From positions 11,972,664-12,036,663 of the forward strand of contig NC_030851.1 in assembly GCF_000208745.1 (NCBI RefSeq): a stretch of 64,000 bases of DNA, given 5' to 3'. Both the position numbers and the translations under genes were made by a program. This DNA is from Theobroma cacao. Taxonomy: Eukaryota > Streptophyta > Magnoliopsida > Malvales > Malvaceae. The notes below the pieces were generated by a model. It was not told the origin of the DNA and searched no databases. It worked only from the letters and a program-made list of their open reading frames with translations. Position 1 is the first letter of the stretch, and each line of letters begins with the position of its first letter. Positions 12,707 through 24,910 of the stretch are shown here, in pieces.

Positions 12707-12789
12707 AGAGATGGTAAAAGCTTGAAAGTGTTTAGGTTGAGTTTAGAATTGATAAACAAGAGTAAGGAAGAAAGAGGAGAGTGGTTCCG

Positions 12790-12797
12790 TTTATATA
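12790..12797 (-). promoter_or_regulatory. TATA box of the ankyrin/PGG gene
   Basis: The minus strand reads TATATAAA, 84 bases before the ATG at 12706. This leaves room for a start site near 12760 and a short leader. Confidence 0.65.
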
Positions 12798-14689
12798 AGA
12801 AGTGGCCTTGTAAATGGTTGATTTGTGCCAGTCACGCTTTAAGATGCTTATCTTCATTCTTAGTCAAGAACCCTCCTAATTTGCTTCTACTGTACACTTG
12901 AGTGTAAAGCGTGAGAGAGATTCCATCTGTCCCTTCCCTCCCTCCTTTTCTTATTGATTTTTGCTTGGACAAAATAGACTGAATTTATTACCAACAGAAA
13001 GAGAGATTCAGAAAAAAAAGATTGCTAAACTCAAAAAATCCTTCATTTTTAGTCTTAGAAATTTAGTATATATGCTTGCTGCCAATCAAAGTTGATTGAG
13101 ATGGATTCTTATATACAGTTGAACGTTTATTCTGAGGATATGTTTCCATACTTTTTTGTCCTCTTCAATGGTTGCTTTGCTTTGAGTAAAAGAATTATTC
13201 GAAGCGATAATACATAGAACACGATTTTGCTTTGAGAATCTTAAATCGCTCTAATTATTGTTCTTGTACTATCGCATAATCCATACTATTATGTTCAGAG
13301 AAGAAGTTTGATCGAGATGATCTTGCTTGTAGAAGTTGCTTCACACAGATTTTGCTTAACTAATAGGAAAAAGATATGGAAGGCATTAGTCCCCATCTCC
13401 ACCTCCAGAAAAGGAAAAAGCCTAAAGGTTGAACTGACCACCCACCATTATGATCTAATTAAACCATCAAATGACAATTACAATCAAACCATTATGAAGA
13501 CAACACTCCAATGTAAACTTGAGGCTTCTAATTTAATATCGAGTTTGAATTCTGAAATAAGTAATATTTCTTTGAGTTCACCAATGGCAATGGAAAAGTC
13601 TCCCCATATTTATTTGGGCTCAATTGGAATATCCAATATTTCTAACAGTTGAAAAAGACACCCTTTATATTTAATTTTCAATTCTTGTTCCTCTTATTTA
13701 TCAATTTTTAATTATTTTATTATATATATAATATATTATTTTATTATTTATATATATAATATTTTTATATATTTTTTAATTTTTCTTGTTTATAATTTAG
13801 TGTCACAATTTGAAGATCTGAAAACTTGATATTCCAATACTTAGATGAATTTTGGTCATTTCAAAACATAAAATTGATTTGAATACTATTAAGCTAACAA
13901 AAGGCCTAACAATTTAATCAAACAAGTCTAAAAATCCTTTAATGCATTGACCCTAAAAAACATAAATGGTTCAAGTATGGAATAGACACTAACTTGATTA
14001 AATAAAAGCAACCCAAATTATTAAAATAACAACAATATCATGCTCAAAACATAAAAACAAAGATCCATTTATAACGAATATTAATTATTCCATTAATTCC
14101 GTTAATTGTGGAATTTGAATTTAAAATTCTAACATAAATTTTATTAATATTTATAATAAAAATATTTGAAATGTTAATTTAGAAATATATATTATTTAGA
14201 AAAATAATTAATTTGTTTAAATGATAAATAGCAATTTAAAAATATAATGAGTAAAAATATCCTTTTTGGTCAATTAAAAAGGCTTTTAACATCCATATTT
14301 CTATATGAGAGAGAGAACACAAAATACTAGAATGTATATTTTTAGATGACAAAATGCATAATTTCATATCTATATAAACTAATTATATTATAATTGATGT
14401 TACATTTTAATTATTTATTTATTTTAAATTAATTATGATATTTTTTATTTGATAAATAATTTTTAAAAAATAAAAAATATAAACTAAACAAAATTTAAAT
14501 TTATCCAATACTATTCTAAATTAATAATAAAGAAGAAGAGTTAGAGCTCGTAATAAATATCACATCCATCAAACCTACGAGGAGCTAAACCTACAAGGTA
14601 GATTAATGTTATAGCATTTCATGATCCTTGGCCTTATGAATTCATATCCTACTTAAATTTAATGTGCAATCATCACTTTTTTTATTTAT
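12798..14689. other. Intergenic, very AT-rich, no gene supported
   Basis: A 114-codon open frame at 13308-13652 has no recognisable domain, is low in complexity and lacks context. 13725-13790 is almost pure A/T with ta-repeats. Confidence 0.6.
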
Positions 14690-15115
14690 ATAATTCTTGA
14701 AAAAGTTTCTGAATTATTTAAGAAAATTCAAATAAATTCTTATTCTTTCATTACGTTTAACTAAATTTCTATATTTTTATTTTGGAGCTCATATGACTAA
14801 TGGTTAACTATTTGTCATTGATTAAAATATCACTTATCATTTTATATCTCATAACATTGACGTGAATGGTGAAAATGCTATATGATAATGTCATTATTTA
14901 ACATCAGCATGTCACATCATTACTTATCATGAAATATGAGCATGTCACGTGACATTCAATGGTAAGAAACATTTTGATTAATAAAAATTAAATAATTATT
15001 AATTATAAGAGTTTATTTGATTCAAAATAAAAATATAAAGTTTCATTAAATACAATAAAAGAATAAAAATTTATTTAAATTTTTTTAAATAATTTAATTT
15101 TTTTAAAATATTGTA
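14690..15115. mobile_element. Long-TIR MITE, family B, copy 1
   Basis: The two ends are inverted repeats of about 85 bases. The left end reads gaattatttaagaaaattc and ttattctttcattacg; the right end, inverted, reads aaattatttaaaaaaattt and ttattcttttattgta. The interior has atgtcac and gtcatg phrases and no open frame. A second copy lies at 56186-56603 with the same left and right ends, so these are copies of one element. Long TIRs without coding capacity suggest a Mutator-like non-autonomous transposon. The class is inference. Confidence 0.7.
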
Positions 15116-16299
15116 CTCTTTTTATATATATACACATAAGAGGAAGTGTAGTATAACTCTAACTTAATAGGTTCAATTAGTTTACCTTACCCTGGTCAGC
15201 GCCACTTGAGATAATCGGTTTAGTTAATTATTTGAAAACCTTATAAATATATTCGATAGGACATGAGAGTTCACGTTTGTAAGATCAACATTTTTTTTTT
15301 CTGGCGCTAACTACTACGCAAGAGTTCTGTTTTTTTTTTTTTTTTTTTTTTTTTAAATCTAATAATTGCAGCTGGTTTTATCTCTACAAACTGGTGAATA
15401 AAATGGTTGATATAAAATAATATCCATTCAATTCCCATTTTTTTTTGTAAAAATATCTTTTTTATTTTTATTAAGAAATTAAATTTAAATTCAAATATTT
15501 AATTCGATAATCGCTACATGTGCCCCTAACATAAAAAGTTAGGTTCAATTGCGAAACGAAGTAAGATTTTAAGTTTTTAAGAATATCTAGAAGTATTAAA
15601 CATGTGAGATTATATATTTTCAATCTGAAAAATAAAAATATTTAAAGAATATGCTTGAATTGCATGGACAAAGGCATGTGAAGCCCAAATTTAATTGCCA
15701 CGGGCTGTCCAATGACCTGCAGCATGTAATTATGTGGAACAGATACCCTTGAGTTTTGGAACCCAGTGGAGGACATACCATATATTTGGTACGCTGTAAA
15801 ACCCAGTCTTTTATCAAGAACAAGAATGCAGAAAAATTCTCCCGCTTTTCTGGATAATAAAATTTTAGCAAATTCAAAAATAAATAAATAAAAAATAAAA
15901 GGAAAACACTCCATTTATGTTATTATTTCGTGCTTAGATCTTTTATTTTTTTTCTTATATTAAACAATTAATTAATATAAAGCACAAAAATTAAAATAAA
16001 TAATAATGTTTTTTTTTAATTGAATAAGAGGATCATGTATCAATCAATGAATTAAATGTTCGGATGTAAATGAATAATAATGCTTAACAAATAAAAGAAA
16101 AAGAAATTTGAGCCTCTTGATAGTTTAGCATGGACATTTAAATAGGGAAAAAAAGGCTGGAATCAACAAATCTAAGCTAACAAAATTAACAAATTGAAAA
16201 CATGTAAAAGAGATCTATTTATAGTATCTACAATGCGACTCGAATACCAAATAGAAAGGAAGCCACGTCTATCTATAGTGTACGCAGGATTTTAGAAAC
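15116..16299. other. Intergenic, AT-rich; 25-base T run at 15330-15354
   Basis: Two overlapping minus-strand open frames at 15620-15914 (85 and 90 codons) have no recognisable content and no splice or promoter context. They may be a broken exon of an unknown gene, but I cannot support a call. Confidence 0.5.
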
Positions 16300-17124
16300 T
16301 CAATGGTGGCTTGGATCAACTCCAACCGTTTTGAGCGTCTCTGCAGTTCGAGGCCTGCAATTTTACAAACAAAATAACATTAACAACATGCCACTGTGTC
16401 AAGGACCAAAAAAGGGTGGTGTGGTGTGCAAGAAGAGAAAATGAATATGAAGAAACGCATACGTATTATCTCTCAAGAATCAAGATATCAACCTGGTGAA
16501 TGGGTCAGGGCGGGAAGGGTCAGGAAGGGTGCGTTTGTTGTCCTGAATGTGAGCCACTTTTCTCAGAAAAGACTTGTTCAGAAACTTATCCGCCGAAGCA
16601 AGAGCTTGATCAGGATGGTCAGCCTCTGATATTGATTCCCTCTTCTTCTTGCTGATCACCACACCAGGGGCATGCATTAAGTGCTGCTTTGCTGTGTGAG
16701 CCGCGATGGAAATTGCCACCACAAGCATTCCCATCACTATATAAACCGGTGCATATTCCCCTGATATTGAGTATCTGGAATTGGAATGTGTCTACCATTT
16801 TGTCAGTCACAATTGAAAAGACAAAAAGTATGAAATTGCAAAAGATGGGTGCGAGCGCGGGTTGATTAAACTAACTTGTTGTAAGGGCGAGGATTGTGAG
16901 CCGCGTTTGCGGTTGTCGAATATTGTTTCAACTTTGGGGTAGTCGATGATGCAAAAGAGCGGCTGTGAGTCCTTCCCAGTGGAGTGATCATTGACTTCCA
17001 GTGTCCCTGCATGCAACAGATGATTTCATCGCATCACTCAACAAGACAAGAAAAACGAAGAAGAAAAATAAATGAAGCTGCCGGTGGTGGTGGTGGGGCA
17101 ACATACGGTTGCTCTAAATGCCAT
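16300..17124 (-). CDS. Small plant-specific, probably mitochondrial single-pass protein, 4 exons, 161 aa
   Basis: Exons are 17124-17107, 17006-16876, 16774-16493 and 16354-16300. All junctions are GT-AG and the frame is continuous. The protein starts MAFRATGHWKSMITPLGR, an Arg/Ser-rich stretch free of acidic residues (RTHSRSFASSTTPKLK) that looks like a mitochondrial presequence. One hydrophobic segment follows at about residues 64-82 (YIVMGMLVVAISIAAHTAK), then a basic KKKRE and a soluble tail ending TLKTVGVDPSHH. I recognise the general plan from small uncharacterised plant proteins but know of no assigned activity. If exon 3 reads through, the tail instead ends LIS at 16480. The four-exon form is preferred because it uses a good donor (AG/GTTGAT) and gives an in-frame ending. 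Confidence 0.8.
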
Positions 17125-19133
17125 TTTATCAAAGTTCAAGAAAATGTAAGCGACTAATAAAAAAGAATTTTAAATGATTGATTGCAGGATCAGGTTTAAA
17201 TAAAGCAAGGGAGGAGGACGAGGCTGAGAATTGTTGAAGCATGAAGGAAGATTAAACGTGACACGTTGCAGGCATGCAGAATTCGTAGGATTGGTGGATC
17301 GTTCTTGATTATGCCGCTAATTCGTGGTCCAGTAGTTAAACATTACATTCTGAACTCATCTCCATACTGAAATTTTTCCAGGAGGATCTCCGTTAATGGC
17401 TGAAAGGTTAGTTAACAAAGCTTTGAACGTTTCCCAAATGTAATATGGGCCACTCTTTAGGTGAAACTATGGTCTATGGGCCATAAGCCATCCATCCAAT
17501 TCTATTTCTTTTCACAAAAACTCCCTCTCACCCAATATATATATATTATGCATAATGAAAGAATTTGCTTTTTGTATTTAATTGTGATTTATCTTAAATT
17601 CCTTTGAGCAAAAAAGAGAAAATGAAAGAGCGAAACGATTTACATTGAGGAAAAAAGTTAATACTTGGAGTTATAATTTAGGAAAAGAGATTAGGAAGAA
17701 TTTGATCGTAAAAGATTGTTTTCCTATTTCATTCTGTTGTATTAAACACTTAAATCGCATTGGCTTTTTTATTTTCCTTGTGAGATCGATAGCCTCTTTT
17801 TTGGGCTTTTCAGTTTAAGGAATGAATCTTAGAGGTTGAAAACCCATGCTCTATTTTCAGGTTATAAACTGCTTCGTCCTACAACTTACAAGACTGTCGT
17901 AAGACCCAAACTGAAGCCCTGTATCTTGCAACCCATGGCCGTTGTGGCTTGCAGGCCCAGTAGCTTAACCACTTCCCATGGAGTTGCCAGCTTACAACAC
18001 TGTTATAACTTGTGCCCACCACAACATGATTGAACACTGCCCGAGAAACAAAATTGATATAGCTTGGGTTTCTTGGAAAGGAATTATTGTTTTTACTTCA
18101 CCAGCATTTTGGAGAACACATGCAACTGGTAAAGTCGTTTTGATTCTTCTCCTTCTTCTTCTTCTTCCTGGGCTAACGTATGGCGTTTGGCACATGTTTA
18201 TGTCTCTTTAGGCATTTTATATCGCCGACTTGGAGTGGAGATTAATTATATCAATCTGCGTATTGACTGCATGACCATTTGCATAAAGCTCAAAGAGTTT
18301 CTCTTAATTAGCTCACGAAATTGGCAACTAAGGTGGGAACTCCCTTCTATATTGCGAATATAATGTGCTTTTGATTTTCATAAAATTAAGTCAATTGCTT
18401 CTTAGGTTGTTTACTGCACAATTGTAGTTTTCTGACCACAAGTAATTGTCCAACTCAATACTGGTTGATATCAGATCTTGGAATTTGATTTGAGTCTATG
18501 CACTTATGGTAGAGCTGAGGCTCCAACTCTGGAAATGAAACATGACAGCCCGATACAGGGTTCTCCAACCATTGTTATCCAAATTAAGTTTCTTCCTGGA
18601 CTGCACCACCACGCTTATGCACTAGATGTCAGATGGGGAAAAGCAGTAGACTAGCTTTTATTAGAAATAATAAAAAAAAATCAGAATTTCCTTTTGATAA
18701 AATTCATTGTGACTTATGGGGTCCCTATAAAAGTTAACAATGTTATACATGCTCCTATAATTTTATTCCCAATTGCCGAGCAGCATATTGCATATTGCAC
18801 ATTCAACTACTCTTCAAATCATTTACATTATGCACTGAAGACAATTCCCTGATATCTATCCACATATAACTTTGCTGTGCGCAATATGGCGCCTCTCATT
18901 TTCCTACTGGCAAGCAAGTTGAAGGAATTCCTTTTTTTTTTTTTCTTTTAATTCTATCAGCTAGATAATTCTTTCCCCTTCTGAAGGAATTATTTAGCGG
19001 AAAAATGAACATGCTTTGTTTTGGGCTGCGCGCGACCCCAAGAATTGATTAGACACTGTACAAGTTCCAGTTAAGTGAACTACCCTCAAAATCACATTGT
19101 TGATCATGTCCCCTATTTACAGACACAAATTAA
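17125..19133. other. Intergenic; no gene supported
   Basis: Several overlapping short frames lie at 17836-18211 on both strands, none with a recognisable domain. 19000-19133 is probably the 3' UTR of the minus-strand U-box gene. Confidence 0.55.
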
Positions 19134-22100
19134 TTAGAAATAGGAGGATTGCTCCGGAAGAACGTTCATCTGCTTAAGCACTAGAGCTACTTTCTTCCGA
19201 AGTGCATCCTCATGAAGCAGTTGGATGAGGATTCCCTCAGACCTCTGAAACAGTGGATCACTAATTTGTGAATGGTTTAGGATCTTATGGAATAAGTCCA
19301 AGGCTGTTGTTTTGGCAGATATGGATCCCTTCTCTAGGACTTGCAGAATTGCCACAACACCTTGACTGTCTACAATGGCAGCAGTCGCATGTGACAATGT
19401 GCTGTGATCTTCTAATAATGTTTCTAGTGCCATTAGGGCAGCCTCTGCCACACCCGAGTTTGTATCACTCAAAGTTTGCAATAGTGGCCTCACAGCATCT
19501 GCCTTGACAAGGCAGAATGTATGCCTCTGCGAACATGCAACACCATGGACGGGGCATGAAATTTCATTCTCCGTTGAAGCTGAGCAGCACCAAGACATGT
19601 CAGGGAAGAGCTTCATCATGTGAAGCAGTGGGATGGAGTTTGCTTGCTCTGCCCTGATGCTTGCATCTGAGACTGACAGGCTGGTGGACCGGGATAGTTG
19701 TGCAAGAGCAATGGCCGTTCGCTGCTTGGCCAGCGAGCTGCCTGAGGAAAGCACTCGAACTAAAGATGGATATAACTCAAGCTCTCCCACTTGCCTCTGA
19801 AGTTCAGGTTTGGAGGGTTCAGTGAAGCGTAAAAGTGCTGCTAAAGCATTTTCAAGTAGAGACTTGTCTTGGTTAGTGGGTGCTCCAATCCCACCAAATT
19901 CTTCATCCGAACTGCAAATAACTTCATGAATGGCTTTTAAAGCATCTGATTTACGAAGTATTTCATCAATATCTATATCGTCTTTTGGAAGTTGGCTAAT
20001 AATTCCAGCAGCAATGGATCTTTCTTCAAAATCTGGTGAACAAGTGAGAATGGATGCTAAGGTGTTGATGGCAGTTTGCTTTACCGGGGAAGATGGGAGT
20101 GGAACGCCGTCAGGATGACCTTCTGACACACACTGTATTAGCTTCATTGCCCATATTCTCACTGAAGGTTGGTCACTATCAAGGCAAGAGAAAAGGTGAT
20201 TGACAGCGTCTGTATTAGATCGTATCAGATTTTGAGCTGTCTTCGACTTGTTGCTAAGCTCAATCAGCAGGTGTAAGAACTGGATCCTAAATTTAGGATC
20301 AGAATTTGCTACAACCTGCAAAAAGAGACTGACATTATGCTCTGATTGAAGCTCCTGCAGCCCCTGGTATGTCTGAAATTGAGAATGCTGACAAGCTTCT
20401 ATCAGCAGAGCTAGAATCTCAGCAGCTTCTTGTTTAAGGAGAGGATCTGACCTAAACGAGATGAGATTAAGCAAAAGTGGTATAGTTGCAGGGTCTGATA
20501 GGAACCGCTTTACCATCTTGGGGTATTGTATGAGCTTTTTGACACATTTGATGCAAGCGGATTTGCATGCTGGGGAGTTGGAAGATAGCAAGTGAACCAG
20601 ATTGTGAACAAATTGTTTATCTTTCAAGTCACTTATGCTGTTTTCTTTGAGTTGCATGTTTACCAAGGCTGCAGCCATCAATGCTCGGGTCTCTTGGTGT
20701 CCTGCAGCTGCAAGAACAGGCCTTCAAATAAGTAAATTTATTCAATAAACATATCATAGTATCATTTCCTTCTTCCTTGGTTTATTGCCTCACCTTGGTT
20801 GAATCGAGCAACAAATGGCTGAAAGTGTCCAGCTTCAGCCATCTTCACAACAAAGTGCGTGTTGGAGGAAAGATTTTGCAATACTTTTTGAGCTTTACAT
20901 GAGATGTCAGGGTTGGAGTTACTTAGCAAAGAAACCAGGAGAGGGATACAATCCTTGGTATTCCCTATTTTCTCTATGAGAGTTTCTGTTTTAGACAGTT
21001 CTAACAAGATGGCAATTGTATCAGGTTCAGTTTCACCATTATAGATCCGCTTGACAATGCGTCGAACAGCTCCTGCTTGAACAATTTCTTGCTGCAATTC
21101 CCAGAAAAGAATGCTTAAGATACTGAATGTTTGCTCCATTGGAAACAAATAATAATAAAATAACAAAATGAATGAATGTGACTTAAACAGATACGCACAT
21201 ATTGAAGTAGGAAAAACAATCTTTGCTTACCTTTTGGTCATCACAGTATTTAGCTAGGCAATAAAGACATTTCACTGCTGCCCTGGTGTTAAGCCTAGTG
21301 TCCTTCAAGGACTCAACGAACTTTGGGATGAGTCCTTCCTCTGCAGCTTTCGCTGCATATTGAGGGATTTCCACCAGAACCTGCATATCCTCTAAGGCCT
21401 TGTTTTTCCTGAGATGGTCATTGGAATTGATTCCAGGGACTGCTGCTTGAAATTTCCAGTCCATATCTCTTTTCTTCCATTCTTCTATAGAGCTCCGAAG
21501 GTTGACATTAGGAGTAAGCTCCAAACTTTGAAGCTCTTCTCTGCAACTGGGGCAATTCTTCTTTCCACTGTTGAAGTATTGCTGAATTGCCTTCCTCTCA
21601 AAGCTGTGGCCACAGAAAACTGCGACTGGATCTAGCATCATCTCATTGCATAATGGGCATATGAAGGAACCAATAAGGTATTGGTTGAGGTATGTATAGG
21701 TCTCCTCATTTTGTGGCCTTGAAACAATTTCTGCACTGTACAACAACTGTATCAATTGAGAAAGCTGAAGCGCCTCCGCCTGCTTCTTCTGAACTTCCAT
21801 CTCTTCTTTCTCCTGCTTCAAAAGTGCCAATTCATTTTGCACCAAAGCTGCATTTACATTAACACCAACAGCCTCAGCGATCTTCTCCAGGAGCTTTACA
21901 GCATTCTCTCTGTTTCTACTGCTCTGGGTTATTGAATTCTGTATCTCTGAAGCAATTGTTTCTGTTGCAGCTGCCATGCGGAACTCCATTAAATTCAGAT
22001 TGTTGATGATCTGGTTATTCATGCTCTTCAAGTTCACTGCAATATCAAGATTAATCAACTGAAATGAGGAAATGGTTGCAGCAATCTCTTTGACTAAAGC

Positions 22101-22454
22101 TTGCATCTGTGAGAGCACCGAATGTGAGTGCAGTAAGAACCGCAGACGGCTTCCAGATTTGCAATCCTTGATGATCTTGAGGGCTTTCCTTAGCTGGCCA
22201 TTCAATTTCTCCAATGCTGCCTTTGTAAATTCTGAACCCATTGCAGCTTCAATTTTTCTCACATTTAAGGCCTGCAGAAGTGTATTTAGCTCAGAGACAC
22301 TCCTTGAGAATTCTCGGAAGCTGTCCTTTTCAAGTACAACATCTCTTGTTTCCTTGGCAAGCTCCACTGTCTGCAGTGCTACCCTGTTCCAGAGTTCCTG
22401 TAATATTGCTACACCAACATCCTCAATTCCAAATCTAAAGTCCATCGAAGACAT
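19134..22454 (-). CDS. U-box E3 ubiquitin ligase with ARM repeats (PUB43/44-type), 3 coding exons, 1029 aa
   Basis: Coding exons are 22454-21231, 21091-20794 and 20701-19134, all GT-AG with continuous frame. From the N-terminus: a helical UND-like region (about 1-250, with a Glu/Lys/Gln coiled coil near 205-235), then the U-box at about 261-330 (IGSFICPLCNEMMLDPVAVF, then CGHSF and NCPSCREEL), then ARM repeats to the end, including VQAGAVRRIVKRI and LLVSLLSNSNPDI. U-boxes bind E2 enzymes and ARM repeats hold substrates. PUB44/SAUL1 restrains premature senescence and shapes immunity at the plasma membrane (family knowledge). Start: the open frame runs further upstream without an ATG, and a good acceptor (ttgtttcttacag) lies nine bases before the chosen ATG. 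A second ATG is three codons on. Exon 3 has tandem acceptors 6 bases apart, so two proteins differing by two residues are possible. It is longer than Arabidopsis PUB43/44 (about 800 aa). Confidence 0.93.
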
Positions 22455-23170
22455 CGGAAGTAGCTGTAAGAAACAATTTTTGTTTCCAGCGAAAAATTTT
22501 CCTGCTGGGCAGTTTCTTCCACTACTTCTTGATACTAGTTTGGCATATAATAAACCTGCTAAATCATAAGCCACAGGAAAACTTGAATTTGAAGCGGTTT
22601 TACAGAGTTGTTAATATTTTATTTGTCTAGAACAATGAAGTAAGAGAACAAAAGAACACGAGAGTACCTGGGCCTCAAACACCAAGACCATCCAACAGGC
22701 TTTACAAAGATTTGAATGTACTGAATTGTTCTTTCAGCAGCCCTTATTGATGGCCTTTTTCCCTATGTTATACAATCAGGATTTAAGGTCAAATTCGGGT
22801 GGATCAGTTTCCATTGAAAGTTGCAATATTAAGCATTTCTTCAGTAGAGTAGTTCCTGTTTCCTAGAAAAAGCAAGTGCCTTATCCTACAACTTGGCTAA
22901 TGAGTTCTGTCTGAGGAGTGCTAACCAAAATTAGTAGAATGGTCTCAACAAAGACCAAAGAAGTGAGAAAGGAAGTTGAAAGCTGCTAACCTGAGACTGG
23001 CGCCAATCCCCTTGAATCCGCGTCTGTTGATCCTTGACGCTGATGGAAGACGGCAGCTGTGGTTGCCGGGTTCGCCTGCAAAAGAATTCTTTAAAAGAGA
23101 TTGGAGGAATCCGTTGACGATTTGAAATGACGCAAGGGAAGTTGTAGTTTATGTTGTACTTTATAATGGG
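22455..23170 (-). promoter_or_regulatory. Promoter and probable spliced 5' leader of the U-box gene
   Basis: Splice-like signals suggest leader exons near 23074-22992 (acceptor ttttgcag, donor CTCAG/GTTAGC) and 22762-22669 (donor CCCAG/GTACTC). A TATA-like sequence lies at 23160-23167 (minus strand). The two proposed leader exons joined keep one frame open for about 60 codons but show no known domain. Exon choices here are inference. Confidence 0.4.
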
Positions 23171-23443
23171 AAAACGGATGATGAAAGGAAACGTTGAGAA
23201 CTGAGAAAGGTCAAGCTTCGGTTATCAAAGTCCTCTTTAACTCGTGTTAGCGTGCACACTGGGACCGCGGTTGGAACTTGGAACTTTCACACAGAGCAAA
23301 CGCGGATTATAAGCACCGATTCTCTGAATCCACATGTACACAGGAATCACATCGTAACCCTGGCCTCCACTGGAACAGGGATATAAATCAATACTCTCAT
23401 TCAATACCAACTTTATAGTCATCCTATTTAAAATTGATGTATA
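23171..23443. other. Upstream flank of the U-box gene
   Basis: A 61-codon minus-strand frame at 23237-23422 is not recognised. The stretch ends at the proposed Helitron insertion point. Confidence 0.4.
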
Positions 23444-24399
23444 TCTATACTATATATACTATACTATTATATATAGCTCAGCAAGCTACTGTTCCAATTG
23501 CCTTTGATTGGGTTGGGCTTATGATTGAATGACAATTGGCAGTCAATTGGAGGGCTACATCTTTTTTTATCACAATGTTGCAAAATGATATCATTTTGCA
23601 AGCTTAGGAGCTTTTTCCCCTTTCCTGATGGGTTACTGGAAACGACGTTATTTTTAACCTTATTATTTGGTTTGCTTGGGTAAGGTTTGGTAAGTTTCAA
23701 TATCTCTTTTATTATCTCTATTTTGGTTCCCTGGTCGTGACTTTTTTTTTTACAATTTTGGTTGTTGACTACTTTGATTGAGTGGAAGAAAAGAGGAATG
23801 AAGGACAAGGATGGAGGAACGAAAGGCTTTAGGGTTCACTGTCTGAGGGGTGGCTATGGGGGTTGGATGAGAAAGAGTGTGGTATTAAGAGTTCTATTTA
23901 TTTGTCAAGGGAAGGGCTCGGGTTTTTGTTGGATGGAATTGTTGGGGAGAAAGAATGAGGGAGGAGGATTGAGGGTGATGGGCTATCAGGTTTGCCGGAT
24001 AGGTTTTTGGCTGTAAGAGTTGCAGTGACAAGGCGGTTCTTTTATTGATAGGTTTATCATTTTGTTTTAGGATTCGATTGAGGTGGCTGATTTTTTGTCA
24101 GTGGCTGATCTTGATTTTTTGTCGATGAAGTTAGTTGTGAGATTGATGGCTTTAGGGTTTGCTTATTGTTTCAAAACGATGTCGTTTTGCGCGTATGAAT
24201 GCAAAAGAAAAAAAAAGAACATGTCAGTGATTTGTTTGTTGATTTGATTTTGACTTCTGAGGAACTTTATTAACCAGTTGCTTGGGTTCATTGCATGATA
24301 ACCGGTCCTTTTTATTAGTTTTTGGGAAGAGTTTATTAAGTAATGCTTGCCTTTATTACTTTACGACTGGTTCCTCCTATTGCTTTTCTGGAAGAGTTC

Positions 24400-24910
24400 A
24401 AAAGCATGGTTTAGGGTTTTCTTTTTTCTCTGTTTTAAGGTCTTTTTCTTGATTAGTTTTTTTTTTTATAATTGGGAAAAGAGGGATTCGAACCTTGCTC
24501 TTTAGGTAGGAGGTTCATGCACCAACCATTGAGTCAAATGCTCGGGTGCTTTTTTTTCTTGATTAGTTTAACAGGTGATATTTTCTTATTATCATTGTTA
24601 TTTTTCCTTTTATTTTATCATTCTCTGATTTGGTGTTTTTTGGTTTTTTGTGGTTTAGGGTATGATATAGAGTTTAATGTTGCAGTATTTTAGTATATGT
24701 TGTAGGGTTTTGTTATTCTTTCTTTTTAATTATAGGCTCTTTTTATTGATTGGTTTATCCGATGATATTCTCTTTATGATAGCTTTTTATTTTTCTTTTA
24801 TTTTATCATTCTTTGATTTCATGCTTTTTGTTTTCTTGTGGTTTAAGGTATGGTTTAGGGTTTAATGTTGCAGTGTTTTAGTATGTATTGTAGGGTTTTG
24901 TTATCATTTT
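24400..24910 (+). repeat. Tandem repeat, 188-base period, interrupted by a SINE
   Basis: The phrase tttaatgttgcagt recurs at 24673 and 24861, with flanks (ttttattttatcattct, gtagggttttgttat) at the same spacing. A partial earlier unit (agcatggtttagggtttt) lies at 24400-24459, broken by the SINE. It lies in the non-coding 5' part of the Helitron. Confidence 0.7.
24460..24552 (-). mobile_element. tRNA-derived SINE with 17-base target duplication
   Basis: The minus strand has a box A-like TTGACTCAATGGTTGG (24523-24538) and a perfect box B GGTTCGAATCC (24484-24494), the internal RNA polymerase III promoter. It ends in an A-rich tail. Identical direct repeats tttttcttgattagttt flank it at 24443-24459 and 24553-24569. 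At about 95 bases it is little more than a tRNA-like head. It is not a tRNA gene: the body cannot be folded into a sensible acceptor stem. Confidence 0.75.

Noticed and set aside
13308..13652. 114-codon plus-strand ORF
   Set aside because: No domain, low-complexity Ser/Asn tail, and no promoter or splice context.
15620..15914. Overlapping minus-strand ORFs of 85-90 codons
   Set aside because: No recognisable content; two frames compete and neither has exon signals.
17836..18211. Possible small gene on either strand
   Set aside because: Overlapping frames on both strands with no domain, start context or splicing support.
22072..22569. 165-codon plus-strand ORF opposite the U-box gene
   Set aside because: Antisense shadow of the U-box N-terminal coding exon.
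24484..24538. tRNA gene on the minus strand (box A and B)
   Set aside because: No acceptor stem or sensible anticodon arm, and the unit has a poly(A)-like tail and flanking direct repeats, so it is a SINE.
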